The notes below the pieces were generated by a model. The model ran no database searches. It was not told the DNA's origin and saw only the letters and a program-made list of their open reading frames with translations. A program made the translations under genes and the position numbers. Positions 34,111 to 42,279 of a DNA stretch of 64,000 bases are shown here, in pieces; the first letter of the stretch is position 1; the number at the start of each line of letters is the position of its first letter. This DNA comes from Paenibacillus lentus. Its GTDB lineage: Bacteria > Bacillota > Bacilli > Paenibacillales > Paenibacillaceae. The stretch lies in contig NZ_CP034248.1 in NCBI RefSeq assembly GCF_003931855.1, forward strand, positions 3,286,001 through 3,350,000, written 5' to 3'.

Positions 34111-35696
34111 TGATGATGCAAGGCATAGTAATGAAAATAACAGATCGTTGTATCGTTGTCCTCTGCGAGGATGGGACATTCCGGAATTTACCGCATCCGC
34201 CGGTCATGCCGAGCTTAGGTGACAACCTTTCCATCCCTCAATCGGGCGAATCGAATCAGAGGCATAGTTTGAAGCGATATTTGAAGAAGCATTGGATCTA
34301 TGCCGCTTCTTTAGTGCTGCTTTTGGGCGTTATTTTCATATACAATAATATGTTGGGATCGAAGCAGACGACGACCTTGGTGGCGATAGATATCAACCCG
34401 GGTATAGAGCTGATCGTGAATCAACAAGGCTTGATCGATGAGGTCAACGTGCTTAATGAGGAAGCCAAGCAGCTCTTATCTGGAAAGGAACTAGTGAACC
34501 AGGATTTCTACGAAGCGGTTCGATGGCTTTTTGCCCAAGCGGAAAAGTACGGATATTTGAATGCAGAAGCTGAGAATAAATGGATTTGGTTATCGATTGT
34601 AGATCTAGGCACTGGAGCTTATTCTATCGATCCGGAGCAAATTATTACTCAAGACATGGGTTATCATGTTGAGGTCTTTACGGCGGATGAGCAGCAGTTG
34701 GAGCAAGCAAAGACAGCCGAGCTGACACTGAATAAATATTTCGTGCTAGAGCTGGCGGCAGAGAAGGGAATTAAATTGAATCATGAGCAGCTGCGGAGCC
34801 AATCAATTTTGAACTCGCTGCATCAGGCGGGGGTTGATCCAGAGGCCCTATTCGCTAAGCCGCTTCAATCTGGGAAGGATGACTCTTCGAACGAGCTTTG
34901 GAATTCTGAGCCGACAGATGGCCTTCATGTGAAGCAGTCTACCGCAATCGGTCAGGAAGAACAAGGGGAAGCTGAGCAGAGGGCTAGGGGAGCCGCTGGT
35001 TCTCAGCCTGCTGAGCCTATAGAAGAACAAAGGACTCGTGGGGATCATGAAGCTCCTAGTCAAGAAGAGCAGGTGAGAGCAGGCAGTTTAGATGATAATA
35101 GCAGCGCTCGTAATTCAAGCGGAGCGGAATTGTCTGTGCAGAAGCCGCTTGATTCATCCATTGCCAAGGTTCAGGAACGGGCAGCAGCTGATAAAGCGGA
35201 GAAGACGCCAAAGACGAATTTTAAGACCGACATTCAAAAGCTGAAGCTGAAGGTCAAGCTGGCGGATGACGGGGAGATCAAGGTCGAATATGAGAACAAA
35301 GATGGCCAGCTCGAGGCGAAGGTGGAGAGAAAAAACAAGCAAAGCGAAGAGAAGCAGCAGGGCCAACAGGCTGTCGCCTTTGTCAAGAATGTGATTAAGC
35401 ATTTGAAACTTCAGGAGAAGAAAGATAGAAAAATTGTAGTGAGCAGAGTTATTTCATCGTTAAATATCAAACAAAATGAGTGGCGTGAAATCGAGATCGA
35501 GGTTGAATTTACGAATGGCAGCGAGCTTGAGTTTGAGTCTGTAAATCCATTGAAAGCACAAAAAAACGAAAAAGAGAAAGAAAAGGTAGTTGAGAAAGCG
35601 AAAGAGAGAGAAGCCAAACAAAATAAGAAGCAGGCGAAGAAAGAAGCAAAGAAACACAATAAAGACAATAATGATGATGGAGATGATGATGACTAG
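34110..35696 (+). CDS. rsgI: Anti-sigma-I factor RsgI with C-terminal YusW-like domain
   Basis: About 528 residues; several consecutive ATG codons (34110-34118) make the start ambiguous. RsgI N-domain (about 1-45, GIVMKITDRCIVVLCEDGTF) binds SigI; one TM (about 63-81); then the extracellular DINPGIELIVN motif, where N97-P98 is the expected autoproteolysis site described for RsgI proteins. A low-complexity Glu/Gln-rich linker follows. Residues about 375-480 resemble the YusW domain and also the C-terminus of the SLH protein 1 kb downstream. The end is Lys/Glu-rich and then Asp-rich. A sensor domain of this type on RsgI is unusual. Confidence 0.92.
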   Translation: MMMQGIVMKITDRCIVVLCEDGTFRNLPHPPVMPSLGDNLSIPQSGESNQRHSLKRYLKKHWIYAASLVLLLGVIFIYNNMLGSKQTTTLVAIDINPGIELIVNQQGLIDEVNVLNEEAKQLLSGKELVNQDFYEAVRWLFAQAEKYGYLNAEAENKWIWLSIVDLGTGAYSIDPEQIITQDMGYHVEVFTADEQQLEQAKTAELTLNKYFVLELAAEKGIKLNHEQLRSQSILNSLHQAGVDPEALFAKPLQSGKDDSSNELWNSEPTDGLHVKQSTAIGQEEQGEAEQRARGAAGSQPAEPIEEQRTRGDHEAPSQEEQVRAGSLDDNSSARNSSGAELSVQKPLDSSIAKVQERAAADKAEKTPKTNFKTDIQKLKLKVKLADDGEIKVEYENKDGQLEAKVERKNKQSEEKQQGQQAVAFVKNVIKHLKLQEKKDRKIVVSRVISSLNIKQNEWREIEIEVEFTNGSELEFESVNPLKAQKNEKEKEKVVEKAKEREAKQNKKQAKKEAKKHNKDNNDDGDDDD

Positions 35697-35778
35697 AATT
35701 TTTTGAACGGCCCCCATAAAAAGATCTCATTCAACGTAATAACAGATGTACGAAAAAAAGGTTGGAGGAGGGTTGTGG

Positions 35779-35982
35779 ATGGCGCTGATCAATTGTGATA
35801 AATGCGGAGTATTAATGATTTGGAAATCCGCTCATTTATGCAGTGATTGTCTAAGGCTTCAGTTTGAGGAAGTTAACAAGGTGAAAGACTATCTTGCCGA
35901 ACATCCTCAGGCCAGCATCATGGAGGTGGAGCGGAAGACGAAGGTATCTCTGAGAACGATTCAAGAGATAGCTTTGAAATGA
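35779..35982 (+). CDS. Zinc-ribbon/HTH small protein (YvyF-like)
   Basis: A 67-residue protein, start at 35779 behind GGAGGAGGG. Cys pairs in INCDKCGVL and HLCSDCLR form a zinc ribbon; the C-terminal half (VKDYLAEHPQASIMEVERKTKVSLRTIQEIALK) is a small helix-turn-helix. The layout is that of YvyF/TIGR03826 'flagellar operon' proteins, but no flagellar gene is near. Between rsgI and the SLH gene, so possibly part of the SigI unit. Function unknown. Confidence 0.78.
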   Translation: MALINCDKCGVLMIWKSAHLCSDCLRLQFEEVNKVKDYLAEHPQASIMEVERKTKVSLRTIQEIALK

Positions 35983-36046
35983 TAGAAGAAGATGCCATTA
36001 CTGGATATGGTATTACTATTATTGTTTTAAAGAGAGGAAGGACATC

Positions 36047-37474
36047 ATGAAGAAACTTAGAGGACTGCTTAGCATACTGCTTGCCAGCATTATGGTTTTT
36101 GGCTACTCAGGCCAGATTACTATGGCAAAGGATGTGCGGACGAAAGGATTGGAGGACGGTCGCGTACAACTTGTACTTGAATTTGAGGATATTGAAGAAG
36201 CGGAATGGGCTGCAGGCTACATTACTAAAATGCAATCGAAAAAAGTATTACATGGTTTTGAAGATGGCACATTTCGCCCCAATCAGCCGGTGACTCGCGT
36301 TGAGGCGATTGTTACAGCGGTTCGCCTGATGGGGCTCGAAGCCGAAGCCAAATCAAAATCCATGGAAACTCAGCTCCATTTCAAGGACGCGGATCAGTTG
36401 GACAAGCGTTTCCCATGGGCTAAAGGGTATGTCATTGTAGCACTGGAGCACGGTTTATTTGATGCGTCAGAGGATAAGATCATACCGGACAAGCCAGCAA
36501 GTCGCGTATGGGTCTCGAGCTTACTAGTGAAGTCTTTGGGCCTTCAAGACGAAGCGCTTCTCCAAATGACGAAGATTCCTGATTTTAACGATGCCAAGGC
36601 CATTCCTGCGGGAGCTGTCGGTTATGTTAATGTCGCGGTGTCGCAAGGAATCGTCAGCGGTTATCCCGATGGCACCTTCAAGCCAAATAAGAGTGTGACC
36701 CACGCAGAGATGGCTGCCCTGTTGGATCGTACGAATGATGGCTTGCTTCAAAATCAAGGAGCCGTGTCCATTAGCGGAACCGTGAAGGAGATTCTGTTTA
36801 CGACGGGAGTCACGGACAATGGGGACAACAAAGCCAACGGACAAATCAAAATTGAGACCTTGAATAAAGAGTTGTCTTCATACGCTATTTCTTCTAAGCT
36901 GCTCGTAAAGCATGACAAGAAGTTCATTTTAGCTAATCAGCTTGCCGTAAATGATACAGTGAAATTGATCGTTAAAGACGGTCAAGTTGTTGAAGCAGAG
37001 CTATTCATTGCAAAAGAAGCTAGCAAGGACGAGACACCTAAAACAGAGCCGAAACCTCAGCAAAAGTCGAAACAAGATCAAAAGGCGAGTGCAATTACAG
37101 AGTTTGAATTTGAAGTTGAATTAGCCGGTAAAGATAAAATGAAGCTGGAGTACAAAAGCAAGAAAGGAACAGCTCAGGCTGAGGTAGAGAAAGCATCTAA
37201 AAAGAATAAGGAAAAACTGAAGGGCAAACAAGCAATTCAATATCTGGAGGAGCTTCTTGCCGAAGTGGAATTGACCGACAGCATGAGCAGCAAGGAAGCC
37301 GTAGATAAGCTTTTGGCAGCTCTGGACATCAACAGGGATCAAGTGGAAGAGTTGGAGCTTGAGGTTAGGTTTTCTAACGGGAAGCAAATGAAAATCGAAA
37401 TCGAAAATGACGACGATGACGATGATAACGATGACGACGACGATAACGATGATGATGATAACGATGACGATTAA
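36047..37474 (+). CDS. S-layer-homology protein with YusW-like domain and poly-Asp tail
   Basis: A 475-residue secreted protein. Signal peptide (about 1-27, ending TMA); three SLH motifs (about 50-100, 105-165, 180-228; GFEDGTFRPNQPVTRVEAI and GYPDGTFKPNKSVTHAEMAA) that anchor to pyruvylated wall polymer; a beta domain (about 243-325); a YusW-like domain (about 345-455) homologous to the end of RsgI; and a tail of Asp broken by Asn. The tail is coded by a GAY/AAY microsatellite. RBS GAGAGGAAGG. Likely envelope-localised and linked to the SigI/RsgI system by the shared domain. Confidence 0.88.
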   Translation: MKKLRGLLSILLASIMVFGYSGQITMAKDVRTKGLEDGRVQLVLEFEDIEEAEWAAGYITKMQSKKVLHGFEDGTFRPNQPVTRVEAIVTAVRLMGLEAEAKSKSMETQLHFKDADQLDKRFPWAKGYVIVALEHGLFDASEDKIIPDKPASRVWVSSLLVKSLGLQDEALLQMTKIPDFNDAKAIPAGAVGYVNVAVSQGIVSGYPDGTFKPNKSVTHAEMAALLDRTNDGLLQNQGAVSISGTVKEILFTTGVTDNGDNKANGQIKIETLNKELSSYAISSKLLVKHDKKFILANQLAVNDTVKLIVKDGQVVEAELFIAKEASKDETPKTEPKPQQKSKQDQKASAITEFEFEVELAGKDKMKLEYKSKKGTAQAEVEKASKKNKEKLKGKQAIQYLEELLAEVELTDSMSSKEAVDKLLAALDINRDQVEELELEVRFSNGKQMKIEIENDDDDDDNDDDDDNDDDDNDDD

Positions 37475-37829
37475 TTAGATAAAAAGCTTTTTAAGGGACC
37501 AGTAATCGTGTTATGCGATGCTGGTCTTTATTATGCGCAAATTTGCGCGGCGGCTAATACGTATGAAAATGCACTGTCGCAAGAGAGAATATCTCCTCAT
37601 GTAGCCATCGTGAATAAAGTGATCTCGCATATGCAGCGCACCGTCGTTCGCATTCTTGCTACGGAGTAGGAGGTTTCGCTGGCCGACCGCTCTTCACTGA
37701 TGACACAGAGAAGCTGTCTTGTAGCACGACTTCATCTTCATAGACAGCTACACCTATAATAAGGTGTCAAATGTATCCCCTCTGGAATACCTTAAATAGA
37801 CGTTTACCTATTTTGAGGAGGATATTGAC
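37475..37829 (+). other. Intergenic region with a possible 53-codon gene remnant
   Basis: After the terminator a frame from GTG 37508 stays open to 37669 and reads like protein (NTYENALSQERISPHVAIVN, then KVISHMQRTVVRILATE). It lacks a ribosome binding site and its start lies in the terminator hairpin, so it looks like the 3' remnant of a lost gene. I could not identify the family. A small hairpin (ACACC..GGTGT, around 37750-37767) precedes the cupin gene. Confidence 0.3.
37495..37531 (+). terminator. Terminator after the SLH gene
   Basis: Stem GGACCAG-TAATCG / CGATG-CTGGTC with one bulge, then TTTATTAT. Confidence 0.55.
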
Positions 37830-38366
37830 ATGATCGATCCCGTTCTGCAATCTCCAGAACTTCGGTTGGCGGCGGATTCCAACCAAGTACTCAACTATCA
37901 TCGCGATCCGCATAATTATATTACTCAAGTATTTGGCGCACAGCTTCCTGCGATAAGAACCGGCTTTTTCAATGTTCATTTAACGAAAGGCATTATCGTC
38001 CAGCCCCACTGGCATACCAATGTTAACGAGATGGTATATGTGATTAGCGGAGAGGTGATTACTTCGGTTTTTAATCCATTTACGCAAAGGCTGATGACGT
38101 ATTACTTAAGGCCCGGGCAGCTCTCTCTGTTTCCCAAGGGTTGGTTTCACTGGATTATCGCGGAAAGCAACCATGCCCATCTCCTAACGATTTTTGATCA
38201 GCCTACACCTGATATTGTGTATGGTTCGGATTTTCTACGCTCGGTTCCGAAGGAAGTGATGCAGCGGGCTTATTGCGTGAATGAAGAAGATTATGCAAGA
38301 GCGGTAGCACCGATTAGGGAGTCTGTCATTTTGGGGCCTCCGGTGGGCTGCGGCCGCGACAGCTGA
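37830..38366 (+). CDS. Cupin-domain protein (germin-like)
   Basis: A 178-residue single-cupin protein. Motif 1 PHWHTNVNEMVYVISGEV (residues about 59-76) supplies two His and a Glu for a metal; motif 2 is FPKGWFHWIIAESNHAHLL (about 101-119). The pattern is that of the germin/oxalate decarboxylase group, and the lone-domain form resembles sporulation-associated cupins. Enzyme activity cannot be asserted. RBS GAGGAGGA, 9 bases before ATG. Confidence 0.85.
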   Translation: MIDPVLQSPELRLAADSNQVLNYHRDPHNYITQVFGAQLPAIRTGFFNVHLTKGIIVQPHWHTNVNEMVYVISGEVITSVFNPFTQRLMTYYLRPGQLSLFPKGWFHWIIAESNHAHLLTIFDQPTPDIVYGSDFLRSVPKEVMQRAYCVNEEDYARAVAPIRESVILGPPVGCGRDS

Positions 38367-38551
38367 ATTTGAGCGCAAATTCTATTTGATGATTCTTCCG
38401 TCCGTCTATTGAATATGATCGTGATAAAGACTATACTTTGTATGAATTTATAAGACAAAGACGGTGATCCGAAGACATGGATAGAAACGAGCGGACATAG
38501 CGAAATCGATGGCACGCTCCGGAAATTTTTGAATTATAATCAGACAGGGTT

Positions 38552-38598
38552 TTGAGCCGAATTCCAGGATGAACTAGGATTTCGGCTCAAATTTTTTT
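38552..38598 (+). terminator. Rho-independent terminator
   Basis: Perfect 10-bp stem TTGAGCCGAA / TTCGGCTCAA, then ATTTTTTT; reads in the plus direction, 185 bases after the cupin gene. Confidence 0.75.
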
Positions 38599-38605
38599 GA
38601 ATCAT

Positions 38606-38965
38606 TTATTTTGCATTATTATCGTAAATTTCTTTTACTGCAACGGGTAAATCCTCAAACTGTATTTCTTGCCAGTAAGTTACACCGCGAAAGGTAGTTG
38701 TATATAGTTCGAGATAGGCCCCTTCACGCAACTCTTTGCTAGCGGAAAAACTTAAGTTTTTTTTGCTTCCTTTTTTATTATAGGAGTCCAGGTTATATGA
38801 ATAGCGGTTGTTTTCTGTCTTCACATTATTATTTTGAACCATAGTATAATAGATCGTTTTTCCTGAAGGATTTTCGGGAGTCAGTTTAGCTGGACTATAA
38901 AAGAAAAAAATAAAAGCTGAAATCATTATTATAAATAAACCAACTACTATTAATATTCTCTTCAT
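38606..38965 (-). CDS. YxeA-family protein
   Basis: A 119-residue protein with an N-terminal signal/anchor (about 1-24) and a small exported beta domain (GKTIYYTMVQNNNV ... YNKKGSKKNLSFSASKELREGAYLELY). YxeA-type proteins are secreted and oligomeric and of unknown role. Start at 38965 follows CGAGGTGG on the minus strand. Last gene of the lanFEG-like operon, 24 bases after lanG. In B. subtilis, yxdLM-yxeA has the same ABC transporter plus yxeA layout and is controlled by a peptide-sensing two-component system. Confidence 0.82.
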   Translation of the reverse strand: MKRILIVVGLFIIMISAFIFFFYSPAKLTPENPSGKTIYYTMVQNNNVKTENNRYSYNLDSYNKKGSKKNLSFSASKELREGAYLELYTTTFRGVTYWQEIQFEDLPVAVKEIYDNNAK

Positions 38966-38989
38966 TATGCCACCTCGCATAGATTCGTT

Positions 38990-39715
38990 TTAGACAGCGT
39001 CTGTTTTCTTTAACCTATTAATTGAAAGGAAAGATCCAACAACAATAAATATAATATTCATTACAAGGAACAGGATGAGTTCAGAATCATTTAAAATGTC
39101 CTGGCTGAGAACACCCATGCCAATGGTTAATAAAGAATAGGGGAAGAATAACCCTAGCTTCGCAATGTACATACCTAAGCCGATAAATACGGCACATAAA
39201 CCGATTCCTATAGGGGCAGCGAAACTGCGAATACGAAGAGATATTCCAAGCTGAATGGTTGCAATGCTGATGGAAGCGATCCAACCACGAACGAGCCAAC
39301 CTAGAGTTTCTGATGGGAAAGCAGCGGATAACCCCAGTAATTTTCCTGCGCTAAAATAAAGGGCTGCAAAAAATATCTGGACAATAAGAATTAAAATGCT
39401 GATTACCCATAGTTTTGCTATATATATACTCGTGATGGAAACTGGGGCAGTGAGAACCATATTCCAGTTATGGTTTATATGCTCAAGCCTACAGAAATAA
39501 GCACAAATTATCGCTATAAGGATCGGTAAAAAGAACTCTCCGTAAAATAAGCTAACTTGCGTCCATAGACTATACCATTCATTCTGTAGAACGGTTTGGT
39601 TAAAATAATAATTTGCGCATCCGATTAACAAGCTGATCATTGGTAAAATTAATATAATAATCCCGATTCGTGAATGGCGGAGTTTAATCCATTCTGCTGA
39701 GATACTTCGTACCAT
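38990..39715 (-). CDS. Lantibiotic immunity ABC transporter permease (LanG-like)
   Basis: A 241-residue ABC-2 type permease with six membrane segments of the MutG/EpiG type (opens ISAEWIKLRHSRIGIIILILP). With LanE and LanF it would expel the lantibiotic from the producer's own membrane. It follows lanE by 11 bases. LanE versus LanG naming rests on gene order (F-E-G). Confidence 0.85.
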   Translation of the reverse strand: MVRSISAEWIKLRHSRIGIIILILPMISLLIGCANYYFNQTVLQNEWYSLWTQVSLFYGEFFLPILIAIICAYFCRLEHINHNWNMVLTAPVSITSIYIAKLWVISILILIVQIFFAALYFSAGKLLGLSAAFPSETLGWLVRGWIASISIATIQLGISLRIRSFAAPIGIGLCAVFIGLGMYIAKLGLFFPYSLLTIGMGVLSQDILNDSELILFLVMNIIFIVVGSFLSINRLKKTDAV

Positions 39716-39726
39716 ATTAAACCCTC

Positions 39727-40479
39727 CTATACTTCCTTGCTTGAAATACGCCAGTTGCCGGCTGCATAAAGGATAGCGGTTAGAATTAATGCAATAATAA
39801 GCAGTAATGGATCAATTGGTCTTGTTGTATAGGTTGCTGCTTTTTCAGTGAAAAGATAAGTGGCCGGGCTTAGGCCGGTGTAATAAGACCAAATGAAAAA
39901 TTGACGGATGATTGCAGGGAACAAATCAGCAGTCATGCCTATAAAACCGCCAACCATCCCGAGACAGAGGGCGAATGCCTGATTTTTTAAACTTAATGAG
40001 ACCCACTGTTGAAGAGCAACAATCGTCGTACTAGTGATCATCGTTCCTAAAATGTATTGCCCCAATAGAATTAGGGGAGCTGGTGATAAAAAATCGTTGG
40101 TGAGCCCAAATAAAGTGATTAAAGCAGTTTGTAAAATGACATAGAATAACAGTAATAAAAGGACACAAACATATTTAGCTAAATAAATTTGTTTTCGATT
40201 TATATTAGTTGTCATAATCATTTTCCAAGTATTTCCTTTATGTTCCATGTCGCAGACTCGGGAAACGATAATAGCGGAAATGATTGGCAAGAAAAGCCCA
40301 TTCATGGATGCGACGATAGCTATAACTGCTTCCCATTGAGGGTGGGCAATATTGTTTTTACTCATGGACATACTTAAGGACAGAAAGGCCCAGACCATCT
40401 GGGCTAGTAAGAATAAGATGATCATTAGAAATATCCGTTTACGTCGCAGTTTGAAGAACTCCAAGGATAAAGCTATCAT
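39727..40479 (-). CDS. Lantibiotic immunity ABC transporter permease (LanE-like)
   Basis: A 250-residue ABC-2 permease with six membrane segments (opens ALSLEFFKLRRKRIFLMIIL; contains CDMEHKGNTWKMIMTTN, the usual cytoplasmic loop of LanE/MutE proteins). The start codon touches the lanF stop. Second subunit of the self-protection transporter; partner of LanF and LanG. Confidence 0.85.
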   Translation of the reverse strand: MIALSLEFFKLRRKRIFLMIILFLLAQMVWAFLSLSMSMSKNNIAHPQWEAVIAIVASMNGLFLPIISAIIVSRVCDMEHKGNTWKMIMTTNINRKQIYLAKYVCVLLLLLFYVILQTALITLFGLTNDFLSPAPLILLGQYILGTMITSTTIVALQQWVSLSLKNQAFALCLGMVGGFIGMTADLFPAIIRQFFIWSYYTGLSPATYLFTEKAATYTTRPIDPLLLIIALILTAILYAAGNWRISSKEV

Positions 40480-41396
40480 TAAAGACTTCGCTCCTTCCCT
40501 GTTAATTCAAGAAATATGTCTTCTAAGCTCATTTTGTTTTCTTCGATACGAATTACCTCAATGCCATGATCCACAAGCAATTTGTTGATATGAGCAACTT
40601 GAGAATCGCTCATGTAATTAAAGAAGAAGCGATCTTTTTTGGATTCAGCCATAAAGCCATGAGGAAGCAGTGTTTTTATTGCTAATGCATTATCCATTGT
40701 TTTTATAGAGATAGATGCCTTGCTTCGTGCTTTTAATAGGCTCATATCCCCTTGAAAAAGTAATTTTCCGTCACTGATAATTCCTACAGAGGTAGCGATT
40801 TGTTCAATTTCAGATAATAAATGACTAGAGAGTAAGACAGTCATTCCGTAGCGTTGCGGTAGAGATTTGATTAATTCTCGTATTTCTCCGATACCAGCCG
40901 GATCGAGTCCGTTCGTAGGTTCGTCTAGAATTAAAAGCTTTGGAAACGATAATATAGCCATTGCGATTCCTAGACGCTGCTTCATTCCCAGCGAATATTG
41001 CTCTACCTTTTTGTTTTTCTGGTTTTCGAGTCGTACAATCCGTAGAGCTTCCTCAACATTTTTGTTTGGAACTTGGCGCAAGCGCTGCATAATACGCATA
41101 TTCTCGATCCCTGTCAAGTGGCCGTAATAAGATGGTGATTCAATCAAGGAACCTATTTGATTTAAAATGGATTGGCGGTGCTTGCTCCAGTCCTTTCCGA
41201 AGATCTTGACATTACCTTCGGTAGGTTTGACTAAGCCCAGCAGCATTTTTAAAGTTGTAGATTTTCCAGCTCCGTTAGGGCCTAGAAAACCATAGATTTC
41301 TCCTTCCTTCACTTCCATATTTACTTTATTGACCCGGCATATTTGGTCATAGTACTTAGAAAGATTATTGGTTGCTACAATTGCATTCTCATTCAT
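40479..41396 (-). CDS. Lantibiotic immunity ABC transporter ATPase (LanF-like)
   Basis: A 305-residue ATPase of the BcrA/LanF group. Walker A GPNGAGKST (39-47), signature EQYSLGMKQRLGIA, Walker B LLILDEPTNGLD. The Q-loop position reads IGSLIESPSY with Glu86 in place of Gln: this 'E-loop' is a known hallmark of LanF proteins, and it separates this ATPase from the other ABC ATPase at 59.8 kb, which has Gln. First gene of the operon lanF-lanE-lanG-yxeA, divergent from lanRK. Confidence 0.9.
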   Translation of the reverse strand: MNENAIVATNNLSKYYDQICRVNKVNMEVKEGEIYGFLGPNGAGKSTTLKMLLGLVKPTEGNVKIFGKDWSKHRQSILNQIGSLIESPSYYGHLTGIENMRIMQRLRQVPNKNVEEALRIVRLENQKNKKVEQYSLGMKQRLGIAMAILSFPKLLILDEPTNGLDPAGIGEIRELIKSLPQRYGMTVLLSSHLLSEIEQIATSVGIISDGKLLFQGDMSLLKARSKASISIKTMDNALAIKTLLPHGFMAESKKDRFFFNYMSDSQVAHINKLLVDHGIEVIRIEENKMSLEDIFLELTGKERSL

Positions 41397-41468
41397 TATT
41401 GAGTTTCACTCCATCCAATTGATCTTAATCATAACTTAGTGGATATTCCTTTCCTAGAAGTGAATCTT

Positions 41469-41487
41469 ACCTTACATGAACCTTAAA
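41469..41487 (-). promoter_or_regulatory. Candidate LanR operator upstream of lanF
   Basis: On the minus strand TTTAAGGT (41480-41487) and TGTAAGGT (41469-41476) are tandem half-sites exactly 11 bp apart, the arrangement used by OmpR-type regulators. TTTAAGGTT also occurs in the lanA promoter at 43789. Confidence 0.5.
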
Positions 41488-41541
41488 TTATGTACATAAG
41501 GAACAAATCAGCTACTCAAATAAAGATAATTTATGAATTAA

Positions 41542-41550
41542 TGTTATAAT
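41542..41550 (+). promoter_or_regulatory. Extended -10 promoter of lanRK
   Basis: TGTTATAAT: TATAAT with an extended TGn, 18 bases before lanR; no good -35 at 17 bp. Confidence 0.5.
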
Positions 41551-41567
41551 GTACCAGGGTGATGAGC

Positions 41568-42275
41568 ATGGATTTGACTAAAAATAAAAAGATTTTAATT
41601 GTTGATGATGAATACGAAATTAGAGTCATGATTGAAGGGATTTTGCGCAAAGAAGGTTTTTTTAGAATTTATACAGCTTCGGATGCCCAGACTGCTTTGG
41701 CGCTATGTCGTGCAGAAAGACCGGACATTGCGATACTGGATGTTATGCTGCCAGATCTGGACGGGTTTGAGTTGCTTACTCAATTGCGGACGTTTACTCC
41801 TATGCCAGTAATATTTCTCTCGGCAAGGGGAGAAGATGAGGACAGATTGCTAGGTCTTGGTTTAGGGGCAGATGATTATATCGTTAAGCCTTTTTTGCCT
41901 CGTGAATTGCTATTAAGAATTACGGCAGTGCTGAAACGAGTATATATGCCTATACCAACAGAACAATTTCCAGTCTTTCATCTTGGAGAGATCATCGTAG
42001 ATTTAGAGAGTGCTACTGTATTAAAGGATCACCGGGAATATCCGTTGACCGCGAAAGAGCATGCACTGCTTGTGAAGTTATATGAGAGCCATGGCCGCAT
42101 TGTGACTATTGACGCTTTATGCCAAGCAGGGTGGGGCGATGATGGGATTGGTTATGAAAATACCTTAATGGTTCACATTAGACGGATAAGGTCGAAGATA
42201 GAAGCTGATCCTTCCAATCCGCAGCATTTATTAACAGTTAGGGGATTAGGATATAAGCTAGTCTTAAAGGAGTAA
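41568..42275 (+). CDS. OmpR-family response regulator of the lantibiotic cluster (LanR)
   Basis: A 235-residue regulator: receiver (about 6-118) with phospho-acceptor D58 (AILDVMLPDLDG), acidic pair DD at 13-14 and K in IVKPF; C-terminal winged helix (about 138-232, LTAKEHALLVKLYESHG). Start at 41568 follows AGGGTGATG; earlier in-frame GTG/ATG codons at 41559/41562 are possible. Four bases before lanK. Probably activates lanA and lanFEG when LanK senses peptide. Confidence 0.92.
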   Translation: MDLTKNKKILIVDDEYEIRVMIEGILRKEGFFRIYTASDAQTALALCRAERPDIAILDVMLPDLDGFELLTQLRTFTPMPVIFLSARGEDEDRLLGLGLGADDYIVKPFLPRELLLRITAVLKRVYMPIPTEQFPVFHLGEIIVDLESATVLKDHREYPLTAKEHALLVKLYESHGRIVTIDALCQAGWGDDGIGYENTLMVHIRRIRSKIEADPSNPQHLLTVRGLGYKLVLKE

Positions 42276-42279
42276 GAAT

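Noticed and set aside
35411-35730. Three overlapping minus-strand hydrophobic frames opposite the end of rsgI
   Set aside because: They are the complement of Lys/Glu/Asp-rich codons, which reads as Phe/Leu/Ser/Ile; an artefact of composition.
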